Assembly: GCA_030618205.1 (NCBI GenBank)
Contig: JAUXDR010000027.1
Span: 1-8,569 of the forward strand
Direction of reading: 5' to 3'
Length of the DNA: 8,569 bases
Source: Deltaproteobacteria bacterium
GTDB taxonomy: Bacteria; Desulfobacterota; Dissulfuribacteria; Dissulfuribacterales; UBA3076
The translations under genes were made by a program, and so were the position numbers. The notes below the pieces were generated by a model that had not been told where the DNA came from, did no database searches, and saw only the letters and a list, made by a program, of their open reading frames with translations. This document shows positions 1 through 7,398 of the stretch, piece after piece (positions within the stretch are counted from its first letter, which is position 1; every line of letters begins with the position of its first letter).

Positions 1-1089
1 TCTTTTGAAGTCCCGGAATATCTCACAAGCCTTGTCCCTTATCCTCCAGGTAAGCCCCTTGAGGAACTCGAAAGGGAGTATGGGGTAAAGGATCCTATCA
101 AACTTGCCTCTAATGAAAATTTATTAGGGCCGTCTTCAAAGGCCCAGGAGGCCATAAGGAATGCCATATCTTCTTTGCACCGCTATCCCGATGGTAGTGG
201 CTACTACCTCAAGGAGAAGATTGCCGGGTTGTTGGGAGTGTCTTCTGAGGAGATAGTGCTTGGCAACGGATCCAACGAGTTGATAGATTTTCTGATAAGG
301 GTTTTCATTCGACCAGGGTATGAAGCCATAAGCAGTGATCCGAGCTTTCTGGTATATTGTAAAATGGTGCAGGCCGTGGGCGGAAGCAATGTAGTCATTC
401 CCCTTTCAGAGTACCGTCACGACCTTGAGAACATATCATGGGCAGTTACACCGAAAACCCGCCTGATCTTTCTGGATAATCCCAACAATCCTGCGGGCAC
501 GGTCATTCACAGGGCAGACTTCGATGCTTTTCTGGAAGATCTTCCGGATCATTTACTGGTAGTCCTGGATGAGGCCTACATGGAGTTCGTGAGGACTGAG
601 CATACTCCAAAGGCAGTGGAATATATGAAGCAGGACAGGAGGGTCATAGCCCTTCGGACCTTTTCAAAGGCCTATGGTCTGGCCGGACTCCGGGTGGGCT
701 ATGGAGTGATGGACAGAGATGTGGCCAAATATCTGGAGCGGGTCCGGCAGCCCTTTAATGTCAATACCATGGCCCAGGCAGGGGCCCTTGCGGCCCTGGA
801 TGACCATCAACACCTTAAAAAGACCGTTGATGCCGTGTGGCAGGGCATGGATTTTCTCACGGAAAAACTTGAGGAGTTAGGATGCAGGGTAATGCCCAGT
901 GAGACCAACTTCATTCTTATAGATATCGACAGGAATGCCAAAATGGTCTATGAAAAAATGCTCAGAGAGGGAATCATTGTGCGGGCAATGACTGCATATG
1001 GTCTACCCAACCACATCCGGATCACTGTTGGTCTCCCCGAAGAGAATTTGCGGTGTATTGAGGCCCTGCAAAAAGTGCTGAAGAGCTGA
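1..1089 (+). CDS. hisC: Histidinol-phosphate aminotransferase, 5' end outside window
   Basis: Class I/II PLP-dependent aminotransferase that converts imidazole-acetol phosphate and glutamate to histidinol phosphate and 2-oxoglutarate in cytosolic histidine synthesis. The frame is open from base 1 and gives 362 residues; the first visible residues (VPEYLTSLVPYPPGKPLEEL) match the usual HisC N-terminus, so probably only a few residues are missing. Visible landmarks, numbered from the window edge: the substrate-side LASNEN segment near 36-41, the NPNNPAG loop (A replaces the common T or S), the PLP-pyridine aspartate D190 in VVLDEAYMEF, the Schiff-base lysine K223 in TFSKAYGLAGLRVGYG, and the carboxylate-binding arginine R340 in IRITVG. 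An internal TTG at 175 could mimic a start but lies well inside the conserved fold. The DUF134 gene follows after 15 nt, so the two are probably cotranscribed. No other his gene is visible. A related amino-acid aminotransferase role is possible, but the HisC N-terminal match is good. Confidence 0.93.
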   Translation, partial: SFEVPEYLTSLVPYPPGKPLEELEREYGVKDPIKLASNENLLGPSSKAQEAIRNAISSLHRYPDGSGYYLKEKIAGLLGVSSEEIVLGNGSNELIDFLIRVFIRPGYEAISSDPSFLVYCKMVQAVGGSNVVIPLSEYRHDLENISWAVTPKTRLIFLDNPNNPAGTVIHRADFDAFLEDLPDHLLVVLDEAYMEFVRTEHTPKAVEYMKQDRRVIALRTFSKAYGLAGLRVGYGVMDRDVAKYLERVRQPFNVNTMAQAGALAALDDHQHLKKTVDAVWQGMDFLTEKLEELGCRVMPSETNFILIDIDRNAKMVYEKMLREGIIVRAMTAYGLPNHIRITVGLPEENLRCIEALQKVLKS

Positions 1090-1104
1090 GTCGGAGGAGA
1101 AATT

Positions 1105-1398
1105 ATGGCAAGACCCCCTAAATGGCGAAAAGTTGACCAAGAGCCTGCGGTGACCTATTTCAAGCCAAGGGGCATACCGTTGCGCGGTCTTGATGAAGTT
1201 GTTCTGACTGTTGAAGGTTTTGAGGCATTACGTATGAGTGATATGGAGGGAATGGATCAGGACGCTGCTGCTGTACGGATGGGCATTTCCAGACAGACCT
1301 TTGGGCGAATTCTGGCAACAGCCAGGAAGACGGTGTCTACTGCAATAGTAAAGGGTATAGGCCTGCGTATAGAGGGGGGAAACTATATCCTGAGCTGA
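1105..1398 (+). CDS. DUF134 / UPF0251 family predicted DNA-binding protein
   Basis: A 97-residue protein of the conserved DUF134 (UPF0251) family, whose function has not been established to my knowledge. Family hallmarks are visible in order: the basic N-terminus MARPPKWRKV, the YFKPRGIPLRGLDEVVLT segment (18-35), EGFEALRMSDMEGMDQ (37-52), and a sigma-70 region 4-like helix-turn-helix around 51-76 with the recognition segment GISRQTFGRIL (60-70). It ends in the usual LRIEGGNY tail. It therefore probably binds DNA as a small cytosolic regulator; the target is unknown. The ATG at 1105 is supported by GGAGGA at 1093-1098 with a 6-nt spacer. It sits 15 nt after hisC and probably shares its transcript. 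Its last codons and stop lie within the outer arm of the palindrome that fills the convergent junction. Some DUF134 proteins are longer at the C-terminus; this is the compact form. Confidence 0.9.
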   Translation: MARPPKWRKVDQEPAVTYFKPRGIPLRGLDEVVLTVEGFEALRMSDMEGMDQDAAAVRMGISRQTFGRILATARKTVSTAIVKGIGLRIEGGNYILS

Positions 1399-1519
1399 GC
1401 TATTAGCTGTTAGCCATTAGCGTTTAGCTTTGAAAAATGGTTTTGTAATAGGAAAACATCCTGTAATCATTAAGCTAATAGCTAACAGCTAAAGGCTAAT
1501 AGCTTATAAGCACAGCTCA
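1391..1519. repeat. Long imperfect palindrome of inverted TTAGCNN heptad arrays (possible bidirectional terminator)
   Basis: The left arm has TTAGC at 1403, 1410, 1417 and 1424, exactly 7 nt apart. The right arm has the complement GCTAA at 1474, 1481, 1488 and 1495, again exactly 7 nt apart. Positions 1397-1429 and the reverse complement of 1473-1505 agree at 26 of 33 positions, and six of the seven mismatches are the two variable bases of three successive heptads. The longest unbroken pairing is 10 bp (1398-1407 with 1495-1504). A further 7-bp outer pairing, TGAGCTG (1391-1397) with CAGCTCA (1513-1519), takes in the ends of both flanking genes. A 10-bp perfect palindrome, GCTTATAAGC, is at 1502-1511. 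The element lies between convergent genes, so a role in ending transcription from both sides is plausible, but there is no clear U-tract, so this is not a classic intrinsic terminator. Confidence 0.85.
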
Positions 1520-3646
1520 ACCCGGATAAAATGCGCTCTTCAGGGCTGCTGTCTCCACCTGCCAGGTGATTCCTTGTTGCCATTCCTCTCCTGGTTCAAG
1601 TATCAGTTCTTGATGGGCCATGATGGAAATAGCCTGGACGGTCTTTTCGTAGCCGCTCTCTGACTGGGCTACTGTGTTCACCGGGAATCCCCAGATAGTG
1701 CTGTCCCGGCTAAGGTCAATATGGAGTTCGACGCCTATCGCCTGATCCACAAAGGTTATCTTATTCCCTGTCTGCTCCCAGGGAGAACTGAAATTCTGTT
1801 CTTGTCCTCCCACAAGGATTTTCCCGTTTCCTAAGGCCAGAAATGCCGGAAAGATATTCCATTCTACACCAAACCGGCAGTTTATCTGGTCGGTAGAATC
1901 GTTTTTAAGGGCATATTTGGCAGTGATTGCCATGCCCCTATTCTTAAAGATGAAGCTCTTGGTCAGACGAACCGGCCTTTTGAGGGAGCCGGGCACATAG
2001 AGGCCTCCATCTCTTACAAAAACAAGAGTTCCCCCGTCAACACGGGATTCAAAGGGCTGGTTGGCAAAATCTCCCCATTCTCTGAAATTGCACCTCTTGA
2101 AATCACCGAGGATGGCCGTTGGGTCGAAAAAGTGATCTATAAAGGAATTCCTCCTGTACCAATCGTATGTGAGCTCATCCAGCATGGAAAGGTCCACGGT
2201 CTTTGTAAGCTTGTGGATGCTTGAGACACCTTCACTTAGTTCTCCGTTATTGTCGTATGTCCCATTCTCCAGGATTTTTCTCAGGGCCTGATGGTATGCT
2301 TCAGGCCTCCTGGTCAGGGTGTTGCAATAGTTGTTAGGAGGGTCGAGCAGGGAGAATTCAATTAACTGTCCACCAGAGTGCGGCTCAAAGACCAGACAGG
2401 CATCTCCGGACGAAATGATTACCTCCGGAAGGCCGTCTTTATTAATATCTGATTCCTCGATTGAGAGGTCTTGTCTTTTGCGGAGTCTGGCCTCGGCCTT
2501 GAGTATTGACTGCCACACAGCATTTCTTAAATGTGGAAGATAAAGACCGCCGAAGATACCATGCCAATAGGCGTCATTACACTGGGCTGAAAGGATATAG
2601 TCCCTGGCCTGTCTGTCGGGTAAGCGGGTATTGAGGCTCATCCGGCTTACAGCAGCAGTGCGTTTGTGCATGTGGTTTGATTCCGGGTACTTCACAAAGA
2701 AATTTCTCCAGTGCCCTCCACGCAAAAATGGCTTATAGACCTCTTTGGCTTCCGGGCCCAAGGACTTGATCAATTCCTGGAACTTCAGAATATTGCCTGC
2801 AGGAAGAGTCCACTGCTCCATCTCTTCATAGGATGCGTTGGGGAGATAGCAGATACCTGATGCAGGCACCTTGTCCATAACTTGTGAAAATGTAGTCCAG
2901 TCAATGAATTCCTCTTTCCATCGGGAAGTGGACTCCAGGAAATTTTCAAGCCATCCGTCTTCATAAACCCACTTATGAGTCCCGGGCCAAGCGCCGAACT
3001 TTTCTCCGTCGTCCACATAAATAGCCATTTTTCCTTTTGCAGCAATCTGTCTCAAGTATTCCTCAAGCTCGTTCATTGGCAAAAAAGGGATAAAATAACG
3101 TAAAGTCTCATCTATTGGAAAAACCGCCAGTGTCTCTCCACCTGACTCTGTCAGATAGTAGCCATGGAGATCTTCTTTATTGAAACCCGTAACAAGGAAA
3201 TGCCGGTCATCTACGATAACAAATTGTATGCCGGCATCCAACAGATCCTCAATTATCTGGTTTTCCCATACCCTCTCTGTAAGCCAGACTCCTTTGGGTC
3301 TTTGCCCAAGACGCCGCTCAAGGTATTCACTAAGTTTTAGTATTTGTTCTTTTCTGTCCTCTCGGGATATGGCAGCAAGGACCGGTTCATAAAAACCACC
3401 GCCCAAAAGTTCTATTTGTCCTTCATCTGCCATGCTGCCTATAAGGTCAATAATTGAAGTATCGTTGTCTTCCCACCAGGAAAGAAGAGTTCCGCTAACA
3501 TGGATGGAAAATGAAAGCCATGAGGCATTGGAGATGGCCTGCAGAAAAGGGCGATAGCATGTGTTGGTCAACCTCTCTATAACTTGGTGAAAGTTGCCAA
3601 GGGGTTGGTGGTTATGGAGACCGAAAAGGACAGGCAGTTTGGACAT
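1517..3646 (-). CDS. GH57 family 4-alpha-glucanotransferase / alpha-amylase-type enzyme
   Basis: A 709-residue glycoside hydrolase family 57 protein that should cleave and rearrange alpha-1,4-glucans (maltodextrin, glycogen or starch), probably in the cytosol because no signal peptide is seen. Conserved regions in order: HNHQP (11-15), GQIELLGGGFYEP (76-88), GVWLTERVWE (119-128) with E124 as the predicted nucleophile, and VDDGEKFGAWPG (211-222) whose aspartate pair should hold the acid/base. The catalytic barrel is about residues 5-300; the middle and C-terminal parts look like the DUF1925 and DUF1926 domains of archaeal and thermophile 4-alpha-glucanotransferases, ending with the GFPVNTVAQSESGYEKTVQA segment and a beta-rich tail. 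The length is similar to the 650-690 residues usual for this subgroup. The ATG is fixed by AGGAGG at 3654-3659 (reverse strand) with a 7-nt spacer. The gene stands alone, convergent with the DUF134 gene and divergent from lolD, and each end abuts a heptad palindrome. Sequence alone does not settle transferase versus amylase activity. Confidence 0.92.
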   Translation of the reverse strand: MSKLPVLFGLHNHQPLGNFHQVIERLTNTCYRPFLQAISNASWLSFSIHVSGTLLSWWEDNDTSIIDLIGSMADEGQIELLGGGFYEPVLAAISREDRKEQILKLSEYLERRLGQRPKGVWLTERVWENQIIEDLLDAGIQFVIVDDRHFLVTGFNKEDLHGYYLTESGGETLAVFPIDETLRYFIPFLPMNELEEYLRQIAAKGKMAIYVDDGEKFGAWPGTHKWVYEDGWLENFLESTSRWKEEFIDWTTFSQVMDKVPASGICYLPNASYEEMEQWTLPAGNILKFQELIKSLGPEAKEVYKPFLRGGHWRNFFVKYPESNHMHKRTAAVSRMSLNTRLPDRQARDYILSAQCNDAYWHGIFGGLYLPHLRNAVWQSILKAEARLRKRQDLSIEESDINKDGLPEVIISSGDACLVFEPHSGGQLIEFSLLDPPNNYCNTLTRRPEAYHQALRKILENGTYDNNGELSEGVSSIHKLTKTVDLSMLDELTYDWYRRNSFIDHFFDPTAILGDFKRCNFREWGDFANQPFESRVDGGTLVFVRDGGLYVPGSLKRPVRLTKSFIFKNRGMAITAKYALKNDSTDQINCRFGVEWNIFPAFLALGNGKILVGGQEQNFSSPWEQTGNKITFVDQAIGVELHIDLSRDSTIWGFPVNTVAQSESGYEKTVQAISIMAHQELILEPGEEWQQGITWQVETAALKSAFYPG

Positions 3647-3667
3647 ATTGTGTCCTCCTGTTTATAG

Positions 3668-3770
3668 ATAATGCTGAATTGTGAATGCTGAATGCTAAAT
3701 TGTGGAAGAAGATTTAAAAGACATATACTTTACCTTAATTCAACATTCAACATTCAAAATTCAAAATTAC
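3668..3770. repeat. Imperfect palindrome of inverted TGAATNN heptad arrays
   Basis: The left arm has TGAAT at 3675, 3682 and 3689 and the variant TAAAT at 3696, in exact 7-nt register. The right arm has the complement ATTCA at 3738, 3745, 3752 and 3759, then ATTA at 3766, also in exact register. Positions 3668-3705 agree with the reverse complement of 3733-3770 at 29 of 38 positions, separated by 27 nt. The design is the same as the palindrome at 1391-1519 (five fixed bases plus two variable ones, arrays in opposite orientation), but the fixed bases differ. This one lies between divergent genes, upstream of both, so a terminator role is not the natural explanation. Confidence 0.85.
3722..3750 (-). 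promoter_or_regulatory. Candidate sigma-70-type promoter for the GH57 gene
   Basis: On the minus strand, TTGAAT (complement of 3745-3750) and TATATG (complement of 3722-3727) are 17 nt apart and each matches 4 of 6 consensus bases. The -35-like hexamer is part of a repeat heptad. Transcription would start near 3714, and the left repeat arm would lie in the 5' leader of the GH57 mRNA. This is a consensus match only. Confidence 0.3.
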
Positions 3771-3784
3771 ATGTACCTCTTTAC

Positions 3785-3813
3785 TTGATTGAGATAGTCT
3801 TATTTGTTATCAA
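3785..3813 (+). promoter_or_regulatory. Candidate sigma-70-type promoter for the lolD-bamA-lpxD-fabZ operon
   Basis: TTGATT (3785-3790) and TATCAA (3808-3813) are 17 nt apart, each matching 4 of 6 consensus bases, in an AT-rich stretch between the repeat element and lolD. A second -10-like hexamer, TATAAC at 3842-3847, touches the chosen ATG but has no convincing -35 partner. The start would fall about 25 nt before the lolD ATG. Weak evidence; no operator was recognised. Confidence 0.3.
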
Positions 3814-3847
3814 TGGGGTCACTTTTTTACTTATTTCATTCTATAAC

Positions 3848-4642
3848 ATGGCTGGAGCTCAAAAAACATTGTTAGAACCTGCTGGTGCAAAAGACCCTTT
3901 GTCTCCTCGCAGGTTGAGCGGCAAAACCTTGGTTTTAGAAATTGATGGTCTTAGAAAGGTCTTTACGAACAACGGACTCAAGGTAGAGGTGCTGAAGGAT
4001 CTCAAGTGTTCGATTTATTCTGGTGAAATTGTTGGAGTGGTTGGGGCTTCAGGGGTTGGGAAGACCACCTTCCTTCACATACTGGGCACCCTGGATTGCC
4101 CCACCAGCGGTAAGGTTTTCCACTTTGGAGAGGATGTGTTTTCCTGGAATGATACTAAACTCTCCAGGTTTCGTAATAAAGAACTGGGATTTGTCTTTCA
4201 GTTTCATCACCTCTTGCCGGAGTTTTCCGCCCTTGAGAATGTTATGATGCCGTGTTTTGTGGCTGGGGAATCCAGGCCCAAGGCCAGGGAAATGGCAAAG
4301 GATATACTGGCTGAAATTGGTCTTGAAAAAAGATTTGATCACCGCATTGGTCAGCTCTCAGGTGGTGAGCAGCAGCGAGTAGCCCTGGCAAGGGCCATGG
4401 TAAGAAAACCCAGGTTGCTCCTTGCTGATGAACCTACTGGAAATCTTGACGAAAGGACTGGAGAAAAGGCCGCGGAATTAATTTTTACGTTAAATAGACG
4501 ATACGGCACAACCGTGGTAGTTGTTACCCATAATTTGGCTTTGGCAAGCCGTATGGACCGATGTATCGGGTTGGCAGAGGGCCGGGCCGTTGAACTCAAC
4601 GCCTCTGAACTTAAGAATTTTGGTGTTGGGCGTATATCTTGA
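3848..4642 (+). CDS. lolD: Lipoprotein-releasing ABC transporter ATPase LolD
   Basis: Cytosolic ATPase of the LolCDE-type machine, which extracts lipoproteins from the inner membrane for transfer to LolA. With the ATG at 3848 the protein has 264 residues: Walker A GASGVGKTT (66-74), signature LSGGEQQ (170-176), Walker B LLLADEP with D194 and E195, D-loop GNLD, and switch histidine H228. The Q-loop region QFHHLLPEFSALENVMMP is characteristic of LolD within the LolD/MacB/FtsE group. The start is uncertain. The frame is open back to 3692, but that part crosses the repeat palindrome and is unlikely to be coding. No good Shine-Dalgarno precedes 3848. TTG codons at 3869 (GGAG at 3854-3857) and 3929 are alternatives; the latter would give the usual length of about 237 residues. 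The gene lies 34 nt before bamA, as in many Gram-negative envelope operons, but no lolC/lolE permease gene is next to it, so pairing with another MacB-like permease cannot be excluded. Confidence 0.88.
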   Translation: MAGAQKTLLEPAGAKDPLSPRRLSGKTLVLEIDGLRKVFTNNGLKVEVLKDLKCSIYSGEIVGVVGASGVGKTTFLHILGTLDCPTSGKVFHFGEDVFSWNDTKLSRFRNKELGFVFQFHHLLPEFSALENVMMPCFVAGESRPKAREMAKDILAEIGLEKRFDHRIGQLSGGEQQRVALARAMVRKPRLLLADEPTGNLDERTGEKAAELIFTLNRRYGTTVVVVTHNLALASRMDRCIGLAEGRAVELNASELKNFGVGRIS

Positions 4643-4676
4643 TTGTGACAATTTAATTTTATATGGAAAAAAATAA

Positions 4677-7397
4677 ATGAAAACATCTAATGTCTTACAA
4701 AGACTGATAGTCTCTATATACAGATCATTTTTTTTACTTGCCGTATGTTTGGTTTTGTCTCTGCCTTTTCAGTTTATTCTGGTCTCAAGTACCATGGGGA
4801 GCATTTCTCTTCCATCCGCAACCATTCTCGGGACATCACTGGCTTATTATGGACCAAAAGATAAGTCATGCCTGGCAGATGAGGTAAGGGACGGACTTTC
4901 CAAACGCCTTGAATCTCGTGGATATACAGTGCTTTTGTCAAAAGACAAATCACCAGAGTCTTTGGATGATGTTATTAAAGCTGGAAAGGCAAAACAGGTT
5001 CAGTTTGTGTTTTATGGGAGTATTAGCTGCCTTGGGGAGTGGTTGGGCCTGAATTTAAGGCTTGTTGACCTGGAGGATACTGCTGGTGAGCCAAGGAATC
5101 TTTTTGCCAAAGGGGACCGGCGCGAGATGAGTACGCTTCTGGATCAGATGGAAGCCGAGATGGTAAAGATCCTGGCTGCCCCTTACCTGGTGGCGGAGAT
5201 AAGTGTCAGTGGTAACAGGAGAGTGGATACCGACGCAATCCTGCAGGCCACTGGGACCAGGGCCGGCAATCTTTTCGATCCTGAGATTATTGCCTCTGAT
5301 ATTAAGAACATATATAAGATGGATTTCTTCAATGATGTGCAGGTTGATGTCAATGAGAGTCCTTCCGGTCGCATCGTGACCTTTATTGTGAAAGAAAAGC
5401 CTGCCATACAGAAAATCAAGTTGTCCGGCAATAAAGAAATTTCAGAGGAAAAGATACGTGAGATCATAGATCTTAAGCCATATACTATTATTCAGGAAAA
5501 GACCCTTCAGGAAAATGCCGAGAAGATCAAGGCCCTATATATGGAAAAGGGCTATGCTGGAACCAGCATTCTGGCCTCAGTGGAACAGGTGTCAGGACAG
5601 ACAGCCGATGTGGTGTTTGAGATTACGGAAGGAGAGCAGGTCCGTATCAAGGCCATTGAATTCCAGGGTAACCATGCTTTTTCTGATAAGGAATTAGAAA
5701 AATTATTGGAGACCTCAGAGAAAAAATCTCTCTGGATTCCTTCCTGGAGCAATATCGTGGCCCTGTTTAAGGGGGACCAGGCTGTCCTCAAGCAGGATGC
5801 CCTGGAGAGGGACCTGGGAAGGATTGCCGCCTATTACCACAATCAGGGTTATGTGGATGCCAAAGTGGGCCGCCCTATGATCCGGAGGGAAGATGCCTGG
5901 CTCTATATCACGATTCCCATAGAAGAGGGAAGTCGTTATGGAGTAGGTCAGGTAGATATAGAGCAGGACTTTTTCAAGGACAAGGAAAAACTTTTAAGCG
6001 AGCTTGAGATCACTCAGGAGCCTGTTTTCAGCCGGCAGGTACTTCGCCAGGACATGTTGAAGCTCACAGATCTTTATGCAGATGAGGGTTTTGCCTATGC
6101 CGATATTACTCCGAGGATTGAAAAGGATTCGGAGAAAAAGCTGGTAAACATTACGTTGCTGGTGAATACCGGCCCAAGTGTAAAGTTCGAACGAATAGAA
6201 ATAGCTGGAAATACAAGGACAAGGGATAAAGTCATCAGGAGGGAACTAAGGGTCAAAGAGCTTGAGCCCTTCAGCGCCTCCGGCTTCAGAAAGAGTAGCC
6301 AAAGGCTGAACAGGTTAGGTTACTTTGAGGATGTAAATCTTACCCCCAGTAAAGGGAGCAGCGAAGAATATATGAACCTCAAGGTGGAGGTCAAGGAGCG
6401 GGCAACCGGTACCTTCAGCATAGGGGCAGGGTATAGCTCAGTGGAAAATCTAATGCTCATGGGGGAGGTTAGCCAGAGGAATTTCCTTGGGAAGGGCCAG
6501 ACCCTGAGTTTCAAGGGTGTACTTGGCTCAGAGACTAATCGATACTCACTGAGTTTTGTCGAGCCTTATTTCAGGGATACTCGACTTTCCCTTGGTATTG
6601 AAATGTACAATTGGGAGCGGGAATATGACGACTACACAAAGGAAAGCCTGGGAGGTGCATTGCGTTTTGGCTACCCTCTGAACGATGATCTCAGTGCGTT
6701 TGTTAAGCTGAGAATGGATAATACTGATATGTCGGATGTTTCTGACGATGCATCAACAATCATAAAGGATTCACAGGATATCCGTTCTACCAGGTCTGTA
6801 GGCACTGGTCTCCTCTATGACACAAGAGATGACTACTACAATCCTGCTCATGGCTGGAACAACAAAATCTCAATTGAATATGCAGGGGGGCTCCTTGGCG
6901 GTGACAGTGCCTTTGTGAAACTGGAAGGCGGTGTCAGCTATTACCATCCCATCTGGAAGTCTATCATTGGCCACGTGAGGACTGGAGCCGGCTATGTGAC
7001 CGAGGGGGGCGGGGGGAAACTCCCTATTTACGAACGCTTTTTCCTGGGCGGGATCGACTCTGTCAGAGGTTTCAAGTATGGCCGTATAAGTCCTATAGAT
7101 CCAAATAGCGAAGATGACGATCGTGTCGGCGGTAATTACATGGGTTTTGTGCAGATTGAGACTATTTTTCCGCTACTGAAAAATATGGGTCTGAATGGTG
7201 TAATCTTTTTGGATATGGGAAACTGCTGGGACGATGGTAATGATTACAGCAACCAAACTACACGCATGTCTGTAGGTCCCGGCATAAGGTGGCTGTCTCC
7301 CATGGGGCCCCTTCGCATAGAATGGGGTTTCAATATAAATAAAGAGGATGATGATGACGCGAGTAACTGGGAATTCAGGATGGGAGGAAGCTTTTGA
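4677..7397 (+). CDS. bamA: Outer-membrane beta-barrel assembly protein BamA with extra N-terminal domain
   Basis: Omp85-family insertase that folds beta-barrel proteins into the outer membrane. The 906-residue product starts with a long signal-like segment (hydrophobic about 18-36). Next comes an extra alpha/beta domain (about 48-165) not present in the enterobacterial protein. Five POTRA domains follow at about 170-241, 242-319, 320-421, 422-499 and 500-575; several start with the typical I-x-(V/L/F)-x-G-N pattern (ISVSGN, IKLSGN, IEFQGN, IEIAGN). The barrel is about 576-906, with the conserved VRGF lock motif of loop 6 (R797, G798, F799) and a terminal-phenylalanine beta-signal ending GGSF. 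The barrel is shorter than the roughly 390 residues of E. coli BamA, and the turn before the last strand carries an acidic EDDDD run. The start has only a weak GGA at 4665-4667, 9 nt away. It follows lolD by 34 nt and precedes lpxD by 43 nt, the gap being a repeat array. No skp/ompH gene follows. Confidence 0.95.
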   Translation: MKTSNVLQRLIVSIYRSFFLLAVCLVLSLPFQFILVSSTMGSISLPSATILGTSLAYYGPKDKSCLADEVRDGLSKRLESRGYTVLLSKDKSPESLDDVIKAGKAKQVQFVFYGSISCLGEWLGLNLRLVDLEDTAGEPRNLFAKGDRREMSTLLDQMEAEMVKILAAPYLVAEISVSGNRRVDTDAILQATGTRAGNLFDPEIIASDIKNIYKMDFFNDVQVDVNESPSGRIVTFIVKEKPAIQKIKLSGNKEISEEKIREIIDLKPYTIIQEKTLQENAEKIKALYMEKGYAGTSILASVEQVSGQTADVVFEITEGEQVRIKAIEFQGNHAFSDKELEKLLETSEKKSLWIPSWSNIVALFKGDQAVLKQDALERDLGRIAAYYHNQGYVDAKVGRPMIRREDAWLYITIPIEEGSRYGVGQVDIEQDFFKDKEKLLSELEITQEPVFSRQVLRQDMLKLTDLYADEGFAYADITPRIEKDSEKKLVNITLLVNTGPSVKFERIEIAGNTRTRDKVIRRELRVKELEPFSASGFRKSSQRLNRLGYFEDVNLTPSKGSSEEYMNLKVEVKERATGTFSIGAGYSSVENLMLMGEVSQRNFLGKGQTLSFKGVLGSETNRYSLSFVEPYFRDTRLSLGIEMYNWEREYDDYTKESLGGALRFGYPLNDDLSAFVKLRMDNTDMSDVSDDASTIIKDSQDIRSTRSVGTGLLYDTRDDYYNPAHGWNNKISIEYAGGLLGGDSAFVKLEGGVSYYHPIWKSIIGHVRTGAGYVTEGGGGKLPIYERFFLGGIDSVRGFKYGRISPIDPNSEDDDRVGGNYMGFVQIETIFPLLKNMGLNGVIFLDMGNCWDDGNDYSNQTTRMSVGPGIRWLSPMGPLRIEWGFNINKEDDDDASNWEFRMGGSF

Positions 7398-7398
7398 A

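Noticed and set aside
175..177. TTG at 175 as the hisC start
   Set aside because: The 58 codons upstream encode the conserved HisC N-terminal region, so the true start is left of the window.
1397..1505. Repeat arrays as a CRISPR locus
   Set aside because: The units are 7 nt with no spacers of regular length, and no cas genes are present.
1391..3770. The GH57 gene with its flanking palindromes as a transposon or insertion sequence
   Set aside because: The two flanking repeats differ in sequence, there is no transposase, and no target-site duplication was seen.
3692..3847. Upstream in-frame extension of lolD from an ATG at 3692, including a hydrophobic stretch
   Set aside because: It runs through the TGAATNN palindrome and an AT-rich promoter-like region, has no family match, and LolD is a soluble ATPase without a membrane segment.
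4663..4680. Five-codon mini-frame (MEKNK) overlapping the bamA start
   Set aside because: It is A-rich chance sequence with no ribosome binding site; too short to support as a leader peptide.
4049..4686. Minus-strand open frames of 97 and 111 codons opposite lolD
   Set aside because: They are antisense to the conserved ABC ATPase motifs and have no sign of independent coding.
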